DNA from: Bedellia somnulentella | Lineage: Eukaryota; Arthropoda; Insecta; Lepidoptera; Bedelliidae | Assembly (NCBI GenBank): GCA_963576735.1 | Contig: OY755198.1 | Span: 8,246,001-8,310,000, forward strand | Direction: 5' to 3' | DNA length: 64,000 nucleotides | Shown here: positions 1 through 11,465 of the stretch, in pieces | How positions within the stretch are numbered: the stretch's first letter is position 1 | Layout of the letters: every line of letters begins with the position of its first letter | The notes under the pieces: generated by a model | What the model saw: the letters and a program-made list of their open reading frames with translations, nothing else | Database searches by the model: none | Told to the model about the DNA's origin: nothing | Made by a program: the position numbers and the translations under genes

Positions 1-686
1 ACGCTTAATACGATTCGTCTTCCCGATCGTCATTTCTTGACTTGTCGCGCGTACCCTTTGATTGTTTTGCAATAGTGCATCATTTATTCGTTACAATATG
101 ATTACAATTACGCGAAAGGCAGTGTCACTTAAAAAAAAGAAATATGTATTGAGAGTTTTCAATAAAAAGTCTCTAACAACGTATAAAACTCAGTTAGCTG
201 CTGAGCTTCAATACCTATTTCTACGTTACCTACCATTTTAAAGAATAGAGAAGAAATTAAAGAAAGATACAGATTGGGAGGTGTGCAGAGTAAAAAGCAA
301 ATGGTAGGAAAGTTTGATAAATTGGAAATAGTTTGGTGGAATGGCTTCATCAAGCACGAGCTTTAAAACTGCCCATAAGTGGCCCCATATTATGCGAGAA
401 AGTGCCTAAGGCATTATCAGCTGGATTTAAGACACTATGTGCGTCTTGACTTTGGATGAAAGTGAAGACGCACTGCAAAAGTTTAATTAAGTTGAAATTC
501 TGACAAACCGAAATAAGTAATTATCTTAAATAATGTATTGAATGTACATCATTTCAAAAATTATGAACAAAATACATAATATGTAGTACGTTCGTTTTAT
601 TTTGCCTTTCCCGCATTATACGATTTCACGCTTAAGACGCGTTTTTGGAGCGGTCCCTGAGAAATCGTCTTAAGCGGGTTTTACTG
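1..686 (+). mobile_element. pogo/Tigger-type DNA transposon remnant, 3' part
   Basis: A terminal sequence at about 622-686 ends in CTG and is followed by TA (687-688), the arrangement of pogo/Tigger ends, with the repeated half-sites CTTAAGACG and CGTCTTAAG close to it. Upstream (about 240-480) the plus strand, read across frameshifts, resembles the CENP-B-type DNA-binding region of Tigger transposases (a pattern like WF-Q-R followed by PISGPI). No open transposase remains. The 5' end lies outside the window. It sits at the outer edge of the left arm of the large inverted repeat that starts at 688, so the arm may continue on the far side of this insertion. Confidence 0.5.
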
Positions 687-1610
687 TATTAAAGAAGTGT
701 CATCTGCAAACATAACTATCTCAGAATACTTTTGTACCATAAATGGTAAATCATTAATGTAAATCAGAAACAGTAATGGGCCAAGTATAGAACCTTGAGG
801 AACATCTCTACTTCTGATCCTTCCGACGTAGTTCCATTAATATCAACCTTTAAAATTGTTTTAATAAGATATGATGCCATCAAATTCAGTGCTTCAGACC
901 TAGAAACTCTTCAGTTACATTTGAAAGTTGATATTAATAACTATTAGTACTTGTAATAGGTATAATAAATAAAAGAAACAAATGGTTTTTATTAGTAGGT
1001 AGGTAATTAATTTAAAAATTAAATTAATTAGATGCTGTTCAAAATCCCTAGGTAATGTACCAATTAACTAACAGTGATGATCGATGACATCAAGAAAAAC
1101 CGCTTCTCTCTCTACCTATAGATGGCTTTACACTACAAAATAATAATGTTCTGCAATTTATACCTACTAGATGAAAACCCGGCTTCGCTCGGGTGAAATA
1201 TGACTCATACACATCTAGGTACAAAATGTAGGTAATAATAGATTTTTTTTTTTCATTTATACTTTTTTATGCTATTATTTTAAAAGGATTTATTATAAGT
1301 TTTATTTTAGTCTTCGTTGTAATACTAAATAGCTTTAGTTAAATTAGAATAAATTGGTGTATGGTGGTGATGTACTAAAAATAATAATTAATTGTGTAGA
1401 ATATTATTATAATAATTTGTATATTTCATTTATTTTAGAAGCAATATTTTTATGAAATAATTAATATTTTTTATAAGTAAGAAGCAATAAACGTGTCTTA
1501 AGAAAGAATGTCATTTTTACTCATCTATTAAAAACGCTGCCTTGTATTATCGGCTAAGGATAGCACTAACCCATTTCTTTTAGTGGCGACTAAAGGTATT
1601 GGGGCTTTTT

Positions 1611-1815
1611 GCCGTGTAGTAAGGGCTTAGAATGTCACTACCCTTTTCTACCCAAGGGTATCGTAAGAGGCGACTGTTTTTAGTCGTTTTTGGGCGATGC
1701 GGGCGGAGACCCATCACCAACATAAATTATTTTATCATTATTTCCCCACTTTACTTGCAAAAAGTGGTTGAAGGATTTCTCATTCTGAAGCTCTGGCTAC
1801 CCCGTTAAGTTTCTG
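1611..1815 (+). repeat. (TATG)-tailed SINE, partial copy
   Basis: It starts GCCGTGTAGT, carries the family landmarks GAGGCGACT, TTTTTGGGCGATGCGG and GAGACCCATCACC, and ends in CTCTGGCTACCCC. The tail is degraded. The mirror copy is at about 3612-3815 in the right arm of the inverted repeat. Confidence 0.75.
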
Positions 1816-1964
1816 ACCGGTATTATGTACGTCTGTTGCATTGTAACTTCCATATAACTAACCACGATTAGAAAAATGAGCATTCGTTATAATAGTGGCG
1901 TCATAATGAGCCGCACGGCTATAGGCGATTAGAAAATGGCGGAATTTAAACAATACTTATTTAA

Positions 1965-2050
1965 CAATTCATTCCCCACTCAACTTCGAAAGACCTTTCT
2001 TTGAAGCTCCGGCTACCCCTTTTTGGTACGTATACCCGTCGTGAGTATAA
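1965..2050 (+). repeat. SINE 3' fragment
   Basis: Only the 3' third of the (TATG)-tailed SINE is present (CCCCACTCAACTT ... CTCCGGCTACCCC ... CGTGAGTATA). It ends at the inner boundary of the left arm and is mirrored at about 3375-3470. Confidence 0.65.
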
Positions 2051-2064
2051 CGTGATGTTCCGAA

Positions 2065-3045
2065 ATCAAAGGACTGCAGACAAAAAAGCGCTTTGAATCC
2101 ACGGCTCAAGAGCCACGACTCGCAGTACGGCAGCAATTGGATACGCAACGGGGCACCCACACCGTCGCTTCTGGAGTCGACACTGAGGTTCCGGCAGACA
2201 TGCCGTAGAGCTCACACACACTGGCACGAAGATAATTGAGTTAAAATTTCCAGTTGGAGGGGGACTAATGTAGCGGCGCGCTGTCAGTACACAATGACGC
2301 GCACTACATAGAAACGCTGACAGTGCAAGAAGCATCACATTCCACAGCAATACGTCACACGCGTCATCAAGACTCGCCATACAAATCATACATCGCGCAA
2401 TCGAAGTTTCTAAAATGTTTACTATATGCACAAGTTCCAACTTAATACAGTTGGACCGCGGTCCCAGGCATACCACCGCCTGGCGAAAGAGCTTCCTTTT
2501 TCCTCCAAATTGGTGACCACCGACTACAGAACACGATGGCGTCCTTGTAAGTACAAGGAGTCATTTGGATTGGCCAGACAAGTACGAGCAGCAAAAGGAT
2601 ATCAAAGGACTGTCGACAAAAAAGCGCTTTGAATCCACGGCTCAAGAGACACGACTCGCAGCACGGCAGCAATTGGATACGCAACGGGGCACCCACACCG
2701 TCGCTTCTGGAGTCGACACTGAGGTTCCGGCAGACATGCCGTAGAGCTCACACACACTGGCACGAAGATAATTGAGTTAAAATTTCCAGTTGGAGGGGGA
2801 CTAATGTAGCGGCGCGCTGTCAGTACACAATGACGCGCACTACATAGAAACGCTGACAGTGCAAGAAGCATCACATTCCACAGCAATACGTCACACGCAT
2901 CATCAAGACTCGCCATACAAATCCTTCATCGCGCAATCGAAGTTTCTAAAATGTTTACTATATATACAAGTTCCAACTTAATACAGTTGGACCGCGGTCC
3001 CCAGGCATACCACCGCCTGGTAGAAGATCTTCCCTTTTCCTCCAC
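2065..3045. repeat. two direct repeats of about 440 bp in the loop of the inverted repeat
   Basis: Unit 1 (about 2065-2505) and unit 2 (about 2600-3045) are nearly identical and in the same orientation, separated by about 95 bp of unrelated sequence. Both run from ATCAAAGGACTG through GCTTTGAATCCACGGCTC and GGGGGACTAATGTAGCGGC to CCACCGCCTGG and TTTTCCTCCA. They are relatively GC-rich compared with the surroundings. Open frames in them (longest 136 codons) are duplicated between the units, resemble no family known to me, and are probably incidental. Confidence 0.7.
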
Positions 3046-3132
3046 ACAGTAATTGTATTTCACGAAGCGACGCTTACATACTTACCTACCTTTACTCACG
3101 ACTATAAATCTCATGAAATTTTAGTCGAGTAA

Positions 3133-3270
3133 CGCCCGATTTCTGAATTGAGTATTCAAGCTGAAAACGACTTAAGTATCGTTTTGTCTCATTCAGTTGT
3201 TAAGATTTCAATGCGACAGAACGATACTTAAATTGTTCTCAGCTGGAATACTCAATTCAGAAATCGGGCG
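3133..3270. mobile_element. 138-bp hairpin MITE, TAA target duplication
   Basis: Arms of about 57 bp (CGCCCGATTTCTGAATTGAG outward, mirrored at the right) flank a loop of about 24 nt. The element is bounded by TAA on each side (3130-3132 and 3271-3273), which is the 3-bp target duplication typical of PIF/Harbinger-type MITEs. It has no coding capacity. Confidence 0.7.
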
Positions 3271-3324
3271 TAAGTTAAATAGATATCATATACCTACACA
3301 TATATTCAAAACTCAAACGTTTAG

Positions 3325-3380
3325 GCAGTATATCCCCGAAGGGGTTGGCAGGGGTACTAATACTTCGGAACATCACGTTA
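3325..3380 (-). repeat. 3' tail fragment of tRNA-derived SINE
   Basis: The string CCCCGAAGGGGTTGG followed by GGGGTACTAATACTT matches the 3' end of the tRNA-derived SINE seen at 10502-10842 and 39228-39592. Only about 55 bp remain, and it abuts the inner end of the right inverted-repeat arm. Confidence 0.55.
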
Positions 3381-4806
3381 TACTCACGACGGGTATACGT
3401 ACCAAAAAGGGGTAGCCGGAGCTTCAAAAAAGATCTTTCGAAGTTGAGTGGGGAATGAATTGTTAAATAAGTATTGTTTAAATTCCGCCATTTTCTAATC
3501 GCCTATAGCCGTGCGGCTCATTATGACGCCACTATTATAACGAATGCTCATTTTTCTAATCGTGGTTAGTTATATGGAAGTTATAATGCAACAGACGTAC
3601 ATAATACCGGTCAGAAACTTAACGGGGTAGCCAGAGCTTCAGAATGAGAAATCCTTCAACCACTTTTTGCGAGTAAAGTGGGGAAATAATGATAAAATAA
3701 TTTATGTTGGTGATGGGTCTCCGCCCGCATCGCCCAAAAACGACTTAAAAACAGTCGCCTCTTACGATACCCTTGGGGAGAAAAGGGTAGTGACATTCTA
3801 AGCCCTTACTACACGGCAAAAAGCCCCAATACCTTTAGTCGCCACTAAAAGAAATGGGTTAGTGCTATCCTTAGCCGATAATACAAGGCAGCGTTTTTAA
3901 TAGTTGAATAAAAATGACACTCTTTCTTAAGACACGTTTATTGCTTCTTACTTATAAAAAGAATTAATTATTTCATAAAAATATTGCTTCTAAAATTAAT
4001 TTTATAATAATTTTCTATACAATTAATTATTCCTTTTAGTACATCACCACCATACACCAATTTATTCTAATTTAACAAAAGCTATTTAGTATTACTACGA
4101 AGACTAAAATAAAACTTATAATAAATCCTTTTAAAATAATAGCATAAAAAAGTATAGATGAAAAAAAAGTATTTCTATTATTACCTACATTTTGTACCTA
4201 GATGTGTATGAGTCATATTTCACCCGAGCGAAGCCGGGTTTTCATCTAGTAGGTATAAACTGCAGAACATTATTATTTTGTAGTGTAAAGCCATCTATAG
4301 GTAGAGAGAGAGAAGCGGTTTTTCTTGATGACATCCATCATTACTGTTAGTTAATTGGTACATTACCTAGGGATTTTGAACAGCACCTAATTAATTTAAT
4401 TTTCCAAATTAACTAGTACGTATTACACACATAAAAAAAACAAATTTTTCCTATATTAATTTATAAATCAGTGAAATAACTTTATTTTAATATTACCGAC
4501 TAATAAAAACCATTTGTTTCTTTTATTATTATACCTATTACAAGTACTAATAGTTATTAATATCAACTTTCAAATGTAACTGAAGAGTTTCTAGGTCTAA
4601 AGCACTGAATTTGATGGCATCATATCTTATTAAAACAATTTTAAAGGTTGATATTAATGGAACTACGTCGGAAGGATCAGAAATAGAGATGTTCCTCAAG
4701 GTTCTATACTTGCCCCATTCATGTTTCTGATTTACATCAATGATTTATCATTTATGGTACAAAAGTATTCTGAGATAGTTATGTTTGCAGATGACACTTC
4801 TTTAAT
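3364..4806 (-). repeat. right arm of large inverted repeat
   Basis: This is the reverse complement of 688-2064. It is about 70 bp longer because of extra sequence near 4413-4510. It carries mirror copies of both SINE pieces (about 3375-3470 and 3612-3815, minus orientation). Beyond 4806 the similarity stops because the left side is interrupted by the Tigger remnant. Confidence 0.85.
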
Positions 4807-4860
4807 ATTTAATGTAGCGAGATATTCTACATCTCACTGGTATTGCATTGGTTTACTGTA
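4600..4860 (+). pseudogene. non-LTR retrotransposon reverse transcriptase fragment
   Basis: The plus strand at about 4686-4811 reads [13 protein letters not shown], then YINDLSF and [10 protein letters not shown]. These are the RT motifs PQGS-L-P and the catalytic ADD of Jockey/CR1-type LINEs. Frames are broken on both sides and no other domain is found. The mirrored copy in the left arm (about 688-830) lacks the terminal part. Confidence 0.7.
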
Positions 4861-4890
4861 AACAACCTGGTTCTGAATGTCAAAAAAACT

Positions 4891-5138
4891 AACATACATA
4901 CATATGCTCACGGCTATAAATCCCTAGAAGGGGTAGCCAGAGCTAAGGAATTGGAAATTCTTCAGCCACGTTTGGAAATTTTAGTGAGGAAAAGATGGTA
5001 AAAATAAAGGTTTTTGGTGATGGGTCTCCAACCGCGTCGCCCAAAAATCCAATAAAAAGCCCCAATACCCTTAGTCGCCTCTTACGACACCCGTGGGTAG
5101 AAAGGGGTAGCGACATTCTAAGCCGGCACTACACGGCA
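4891..5138 (-). repeat. (TATG)-tailed SINE, full-length copy
   Basis: Read on the minus strand it runs from TTGCCGTGTAGTGCCGGCTT to CCCCTTCTAGGGATTTATAG, CCGTGAGC and a (TATG)n tail, about 245 bp. It is one of the most complete copies in the window. No obvious RNA polymerase III B box (GGTTCGANTCC) is seen, so the head is of unknown origin. Confidence 0.85.
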
Positions 5139-5350
5139 ATAGTAAAAAAACTAAATGTATTAAATTTACTTTACCGAATGTTAGGCAAGTTGATGCAAAT
5201 ATTGTTATTGACAGTGAAAAAGTAGAATTAGTGAAAAAGACAAAACAAAACCTAGGGATAGCTCTGGCTACCCCTTTTTGGGTTTTATCGCTGTGAGTAT
5301 ATTGTGTAGTAAATGTCTCTATCTGTGATGTACAATAAAGAGTTTTGTTG

Positions 5351-8300
5351 TCACTTCCAATGCGATTTTAGATGTTTTTTAAGTGAAGTCATTCGAGCAA
5401 AACTTGTATAACACAAGTGGCAACTTAAAGGTCTGTCTCCCAAATGAACATTAAAATGTTTTTTCAAATGATGACTCTGTATAAAAGTTGTATTGCATAT
5501 TTTACACTTGTGTGGCTTCTCACCGGTGTGTAGCATGAAATGTCTCTTCATACTAGACTTTTGACTAAAACTTTTACCGCATACATCACATTTATAGGGT
5601 TTGCTGCCTGTATGGCTTCTTAAATGACTTTCATATATAGATTTTGCTGTAAAAGATTTCGAACAGAACTCACAAATAAAGTAAGCACAATCCTTTGTAT
5701 GTACTCTAATAATATGTGTGTGTAAATGATTATTTGTCATGTACGTTCTCTCACAAAATTTACACTCATAAAGTCTCTTCTGATGTGTCCGTATATGTCG
5801 TTTTAGTTCACTAGTAGATGCAAAAGGTTTATCACAATACGCACACATTATTCTTGTGTGTTCTTTTATGTGTTTTATTAAGTCTTTTTTTGAAGTTAAA
5901 ACTTTGTTACAATAGTTACATACAAAACTTTTTGTGTGGAATATTGTATGCTGGTTAAGGGAAGTTATGTCGGTAAAGGTGTTAACACACACACTTTTTT
6001 TTAAATGAGTTACTAGATTGCATCTTTGAGTAAAAGTGTATGAACACAGATCACATTGAAATTGTTTTTTAGGTTTGAATGTTTGTAGCTGCATAGTTTT
6101 TTCTGCTTCTTCAAAAGTTTCATTGCTGAAATTTCTTGACTTGTTGCCAAAAACATGGAGGTCACCCACTAGAAACAAAGAAAAAGTTTTTTTTATCATT
6201 TTAAATGATTTTTGGCAGTAGTGGATCTAAGAGCAAATATAAATGTATATTCATGTAATCCAATGTATAAATATCATACATTTATACATATACTCACGCC
6301 CTTAGTTACCATTGAGATAAGCAGAGACAATTTATACCCAAATACATACACATTAGACATATACTTGCGGCTATAAAACCCTTAAAGGGGTAGCCATAGC
6401 TTAAGAATTAGAAAATTCTTCAGCCACTTTTCAAAGTTTAGTGGCGAAAAGATTGCAAAATAAATATTTCTGATGATGGGTCTCCAACCGCATCGCCCAA
6501 AAATCACTTTAAAAGCACCAATACCCTTAGCTGCCCAGAGCATTGTATATTTATACTCAGTTTGTACAATCCTGAAAAACCTTTCAAGGTTTGTTAACAT
6601 TTATCAATCTTTTCAAACATGCTCTTTTATTCTTGTGACAAATTCTCTATTTGCTCTAAATCTGTCCTCAGTGGCCATCTTCAACAGACATTCCTATGCA
6701 CACATATAAAATCAATTTTGTTTATTACCTTCATCATTTGTTGTAGAATCCATCTCTTCTTTAACTGTTTCATCATTAAAATTATCATCAGCATCGTTTT
6801 GTTCAACTTTTAATTCTTCCAAGACATACAGTTTCTCATCATAGACATTGATATATCTCTGGGATAAAATGTCATGCTTTTTATCTTTGGGTATAATTTC
6901 TGGGTAAATTGTATTGTATGCCTGATTTTGCTCATAGTTATTAGTATCACAGGTACTACAACAGTTAATGGTGTGTACCTGGCTAATTCTTGTATTTGAG
7001 CATTTTGTGTCTTTGTTAATTAAGGTTAAACATTTGTCATTAATCTGAAATAGAAACAATTCTTAAATAACTATTAAAACATGCAATATCTTTAAGTTTA
7101 GGTGTTGGAATCTCAGAACTTTTTATTTTAACATAAAATATTACTGATTTAAGTAAGACAGTTTTTTTAGAGGTTATTTTCTTACAGAAACGGAAGAAAT
7201 CAAAGAAAAATAGTGAGATATGGGGGCATAAGGTAATTGGAATAGATAATCAGCATGCATTAGAGCTGGGCCCTGTTTAATAAAACTGACAATCCGACAT
7301 ATATGTCAAGTGTGACAATTCTACAATTCGACAAGTTTCTGTTCAATAAACATTACAGGTGACAAATTTGTCAAGGTGGAAAATTGACAAATATCAATAT
7401 CGGATCATCACGACAATTCAACAATTTCTGTTCAATAAAACCTTTAGCGTGACTGGTGATAGGTGACAATTTGTTAAGAAAAACTTGTCAATTCTGCTTT
7501 ATTAAACAGTAAATTGTCACGACATTTCGACATATTTGTAAAATTGTCGGACAATCTCAACAGGTGAAGTACTTTGTGTCACACACTCATTTGAAGGAAT
7601 TTAAAACGCTTTTAACTGGTGGTTGTTTATTTTTATTTCATGGGTCAATTGATCATATATTAGTCCCAAAGTGGTCAGCAGTTTGTTGTTCATATCCATT
7701 TTAAGACAAAGAGAATCAACCCATAGCGAAAGAACAAGCGGATATTAAATATAATCTATACTAAATAATATTTGTTTATATAATCTTGTTCTTATTCTAC
7801 CCTCATGTATTTTATATTCTACTTCATAAAATAAACAAATATGTCAAGAATTGACATATATATTGTGACAATGCGACAATTTTGTCAAGGGCAATTATCA
7901 TGGAACTCAACAATGGTTAGTGACAATTCTTAAGTTTTATTGAACACACCCTCTAGTGTACATATGCTGAGTTACATTTAGAGAGAGAGCAGAGCCTATT
8001 TGGCACTCATGAGATATGTAATTTGTTTAAATAGTTTCTGGTGTTGAATCACTATGATTTATTTTTTACTTTTATTACACACATACTAAATAAGCTCTCT
8101 ACACACATCGCCCTCAAGCCCTGGAATTTCTTTTTTGGAATTTATGGCTGTTAGTAATGGTTGGTAAGTGTTACCTCAACTCCAGCAGTCACCAAATCAT
8201 TCATTAGAGTTTCAACAGTCAGACATTGCTTTTGGAAGATACTGATTTTCCTCAAAACATGTTTGCAATCAGTACAAAATAGTTGAGATGTGTTTTCTGA

Positions 8301-8913
8301 TTTTAGCTGAAAATAAATGGACATATTTATTTGTGATGATCTCTAGACAAACCATATAAAATCATACCCCATGCTACTGCAAGCAGAGGACTTGGCAGAG
8401 ATACTACATGAACATGGTAATTGAGCATGAAATATTTTATAAAGTTATTTTCAGAGTGAATCCCCCAAGGGTACAAATGTAAGAGTTTTGGCTGTTAGGG
8501 GAAATGCCTGGACTGACAGAAAATTGAGGCAGTCAGACACAGCATGAATACAATTTAAAAGAATCGTGAATCAAAAAGTAGGTATTCATTCACCAGTCTT
8601 AATGCCTCACAATGTTCAGAAGAGTTATAAATACCTATCCCTGCCAACCCTTGCTTGGATAAAAATTAAGATAACTATGACATACAACATATAATTACAA
8701 TATCTCAGCTAAAATAAACTTAAACAGAATTTAAAAAGTAATTAGAAAAGGTGTAGAAAAGTTTGCTAGTCATGGTTGTACATAATATATTTATAAACGC
8801 ACCGGAAGACCCGTCAAGGACCTGAAAATTTCCATTAATCCATCATTAAGATTATGCAGGCGACTATCTGTAGCTATGGCTAGGCATGACCGACAAAACA
8901 TAACATCTGACAT
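5351..8913 (-). CDS. ZAD domain C2H2 zinc-finger protein, four exons
   Basis: Exons on the minus strand are 8913-8803, 8306-8175, 7044-6729 and 6168-5351. All three introns have GT-AG borders, phases fit, and the spliced product is 458 aa. The start ATG at 8913 has an in-frame TGA two codons upstream. Residues 1-81 form a ZAD (zinc-finger associated) domain: FCRSC near residue 6 and FCTDCKH near 49 supply the four cysteines. A low-complexity acidic linker follows (about 82-190). From about residue 205 there is one degenerate finger and then seven C2H2 fingers with linkers such as HTGSKPYKC and HTGEKPHKC. Insect ZAD proteins are nuclear DNA-binding transcription or chromatin factors that dimerise through ZAD; the target here is unknown. 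No disabling change is visible, so this looks like a working host gene although its introns are loaded with repeats. Confidence 0.88.
6288..6700 (-). pseudogene. RTE-like LINE 3' fragment in zinc-finger gene intron 3
   Basis: The minus strand shows a degraded C-terminal tail of the RTE-like reverse transcriptase (compare 9283-9547 and 35560-35796) and the LINE 3' end at about 6288-6330 (ACTCACGCCCTTAGTTACC in plus orientation). It is split by a SINE copy at 6352-6540. It lies inside intron 3 (6169-6728). Confidence 0.6.
6352..6540 (-). repeat. (TATG)-tailed SINE inserted in the LINE fragment
   Basis: It contains the family landmarks GGGTCTCCAACCGCATCGCCC and GGGGTAGCCATAGCT on the plus strand, so its orientation is minus. 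The 5' part beyond CCCTTAGCTGCC is missing. Confidence 0.75.
7268..7953. mobile_element. probable MITE with imperfect terminal repeats, in intron 2
   Basis: The left end GGGCCCTGTTTAATAAAAC and the reverse complement of the right end, GAGGGTGTGTTCAATAAAAC, form imperfect terminal repeats. The motif TGTTCAATAAA and the strings TGTCAA/TTGACA recur many times inside in both orientations, as in non-autonomous DNA elements with subterminal repeats. The target duplication is unclear and there is no open frame of note. Confidence 0.4.
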
Positions 8914-9282
8914 AATTCAACTTTCAGGGTTCGTCACCAAGAATTTATATTTTATTTTCTACCTAATATACCGCCGTATGATAGAGTATTAACTTTTTGG
9001 TTTCTTTGTAATTATTTTACTTGCTACAAACTTTGTATTAAAACATAGTCATTACATTAATTTAGTAAAATAAAAGAGAAATTAAGAATAACACTGAATA
9101 ACACTAAAGCTAATCTAACACGAACGAACAAAACAAACACTTATCTTGACACTTATTATTTATTATCTTGTTCATTGGCCCTCGTCCTCGTATACAGTTT
9201 ATACATTCTGCCAGCGTCAGAGTGAAATAGAAACAGCTTACTTTTTGAAACAAGTCCGATAAAAACGAAATTTAATTACATA
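8914..9282. other. upstream region of zinc-finger gene, no feature identified
   Basis: About 370 bp of AT-rich sequence upstream of the ZAD exon, presumably containing its 5' UTR and promoter. I see no distinctive promoter motif and no repeat family. Confidence 0.3.
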
Positions 9283-9547
9283 CATACATATACTCACGCC
9301 ATTAGTTCCCATTGGGGTAGGCAGAGACTATTGATCGCCACTTCGCACGATCCTGACAAACCTCTCTAGCTTTGTTTACATCCATCAATCTTTTCATACA
9401 TGCTCTTTTATTCTTCATACTTCGGACGCCAGCCTTTTTGAGCACACTCTCAATTTGGTCCAAGTTTGTTCTTCGTGGTCGTCCTCTACTAACATTACCA
9501 TCCACACTAGCTCTATAGATGCCTTTTACCAATTTTCTATCATCCAT
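9283..9547 (-). pseudogene. RTE-like LINE, C-terminal tail and 3' end
   Basis: The minus strand encodes about 80 residues including GRPRRTNLDQIE, KNKRACMKRLMD and WRSIVSAYPNGN. This is almost the same tail as the LINE at 33516-35826. It ends with the LINE 3' motif TACCCCAATGGGAACTAA, GGCGTGAG and (TATG)n. This is a 5'-truncated copy, as expected from target-primed reverse transcription. Confidence 0.85.
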
Positions 9548-9811
9548 CCTCTCTATGAAATATGGAAATTTAATTATTACTGTTTTTTAAATATCTTAGA
9601 GTCAGAAAGAGATTAATAGATACAAATACAGATCCACAATCATTTCTTGGCCGGTAAGGGCGTCGCTGTCATCGATATTAGTATTGCCAGTAAATAAAAA
9701 TTAACCATTATAAGGGAAATAATTTTACATCATACAGGCTAAGTTATTTATGTATTGAAATGTCTTAATAAAACAATTTATATAATATTCATTTAATTAA
9801 TAACTAGCTGC

Positions 9812-10031
9812 TGGGTAGTGTAGGCTTAGAATAGCACTACCCCATTTCTGCCGGTGGGTGTACGTAAGAAGCGACTAACGGTATTGGGGCTTTTAAGAGA
9901 TTTTTGGGCGATGCGGTTGGAGACCCATCACAAATAACCTTTATTTTACCATCTTTACCACACTCAACTTTCCAAAAGTGGCTGAGGAGTTTCTAATTCC
10001 TTAGCTCTGTGTGTGTATGTATGTATGTATG
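9812..10031 (+). repeat. (TATG)-tailed SINE
   Basis: It has the head CTGGGTAGTGTAGGCTTAGA, the middle GGGCGATGCGGTTGGAGACC and ends in GTGTGTATGTATGTATG. About 20-30 bp just before the tail (the CCCCTTCTAGGG part) are missing. Confidence 0.8.
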
Positions 10032-10501
10032 TAATAACTATTATTTTAAGTAAACAAGTTCGTTTTATTGTTAGCTAATTATATTTATTAATTTTTGCCC
10101 TTGTCTGGTATGTCTATCCGAATGACTGTGTATCCTAAATTTGCTGATCTTACCTCCCAAATGTTGTCTGGAAGAGATCGCTTTTAGCGATAACACTGCC
10201 AATTGTACTTCTCTGCAAACTGTTTCATTATTTTATACTCAAGGATTTGTTATTTGTGACACTCAGAGTTAATAAGTGGGTAACTACATAAAATCACTTT
10301 TTTAATCCTGTAAATCAGAGGCTTACCTTGTCGTGTACTGTCTTTTATATTTCATATTCACACATAGATCCCCTAAAAAGGTGGCACAGAAAAAATAATT
10401 CTAAACATCAGATATCGTTTGGGTCATTCATTTTGCTGGGTCAGTGAATTTATGGGCACTTTTTTATTGCTGTTAACAGCCTTGTAACATATAACATAAC
10501 A

Positions 10502-10842
10502 TAAACATTCACGACGAATACCCCCGAAGGGGTTTGGTAGAGGTACTAATACTTCTGAACATCACGTGACTTTGTCCCTGGTGTTCAGAGTACCCACGTT
10601 TTGCATGGACAGTGTACTCACATGATAGGGGGCAGGCCTATCGCCGTTTTGTACGAATACATTGTCACACGACTAAGTACAACTCAGCCATGTGGGTTTC
10701 CTCACGATGTTTTCCCTCACCGTTAACCACCGTGATAAATTAACCTCACATATGTCTTGACAAATTCGTCTAGGCCCGATCTGGGATTTGAACACTAGTC
10801 GCTTGCACGTTAACCGGTGTTCTACCCATTAAGCTATCATGT
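10502..10842 (-). repeat. tRNA-derived SINE
   Basis: The minus strand begins CGACATGATAGCTTAATGG, an A-box-like head, followed by a B box GTGTTCAAATCCCAG about 45 nt on. A body of about 270 bp follows, then the tail CCTCTACCAAACCCCTTCGG, TCGTGAATG and (TTATG)n. A second copy lies at 39228-39592. Copies are about 340-365 bp long. Confidence 0.8.
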
Positions 10843-11465
10843 CGTATTTTGCCTTGTATTTTATATATATGTCAGACAGTTATGACTTAAGAAATGACAC
10901 ATTGGTACATCCCCGAATTAGGATTAGATCCCACGCATCAGTGTATACGAAGTGAAATCTTATTCGGGAGCATTTCCCCACTTCCCGTAACCCGCACCGC
11001 TATAGTCATGCGCGCACAACTTTTCGGACGGTGTTAGCCTACTATCATAAATTTTTGTATTGAATACTGGAAATAAAAGCGTTTACTAATAAGCAAAGAT
11101 ACATCATAAAAATAATTCTCTTTAAAAAAAAAAATCCACTACAAAAAATATTAATGAAAGTGATAATTTATTATATACGTAGGTCACCCTATAATTTTTA
11201 TTTAGTTGAGAACTAACTGACAATGACAGGCCGAAATTTCAAAATGGCGTCAGTAGTACCAGAGTCACCGCCGGCCAAGAAAAGATTGTGGATCTGTATA
11301 TGTATATTTTAAGATGACATATAGAAATAAAAATAGACAATAAGTTTTTACGAATTTGATCTATGATATTATAATTTAATTCCATTAGAAGATATGAAAT
11401 AACTTAAAGTTTTCACAAAGTCAGTATGAACAAGTGATAACACATTTATCATGTTAGTAGGTTTA

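Larger units (their letters stand above)
688..2064 (+). repeat. left arm of large inverted repeat
   Basis: This arm is matched in reverse complement by 3364-4806 with only scattered differences and one indel near 990-1030 versus 4413-4510. It contains a reverse-oriented fragment of a non-LTR reverse transcriptase (about 688-830), AT-rich spacer with the short string CCCGGCTTCGCTCGGGT near 1180, and two partial SINE copies (1611-1815 and 1965-2050). Because the same SINE pieces lie in both arms, the inversion duplication came after those insertions. No host gene is visible in it. Confidence 0.85.
9629..11296. mobile_element. non-autonomous TIR element with TA duplication, nested SINEs inside
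   Basis: CAGATCCACAATC-TTTCTTGGCCGG at 9629 is mirrored at the right end (CCGGCCAAGAAAAGATTGTGG, ending CTG at 11296), giving terminal repeats of roughly 30 bp. Both ends are flanked by TA (9627-9628, 11297-11298). CAG...CTG ends with TA fit pogo-like or mariner-like elements. The inside has no transposase and holds a SINE (9812-10031) and a tRNA-derived SINE (10502-10842). The remainder (10032-10500, 10843-11200) shows nothing I recognise. Confidence 0.5.

Noticed and set aside
2066..2916. Duplicated 104-136-codon minus-strand ORFs in the direct repeats
   Set aside because: They show no recognisable domain and follow from the relatively GC-rich composition of the repeat; conservation between the two units only reflects recent duplication.
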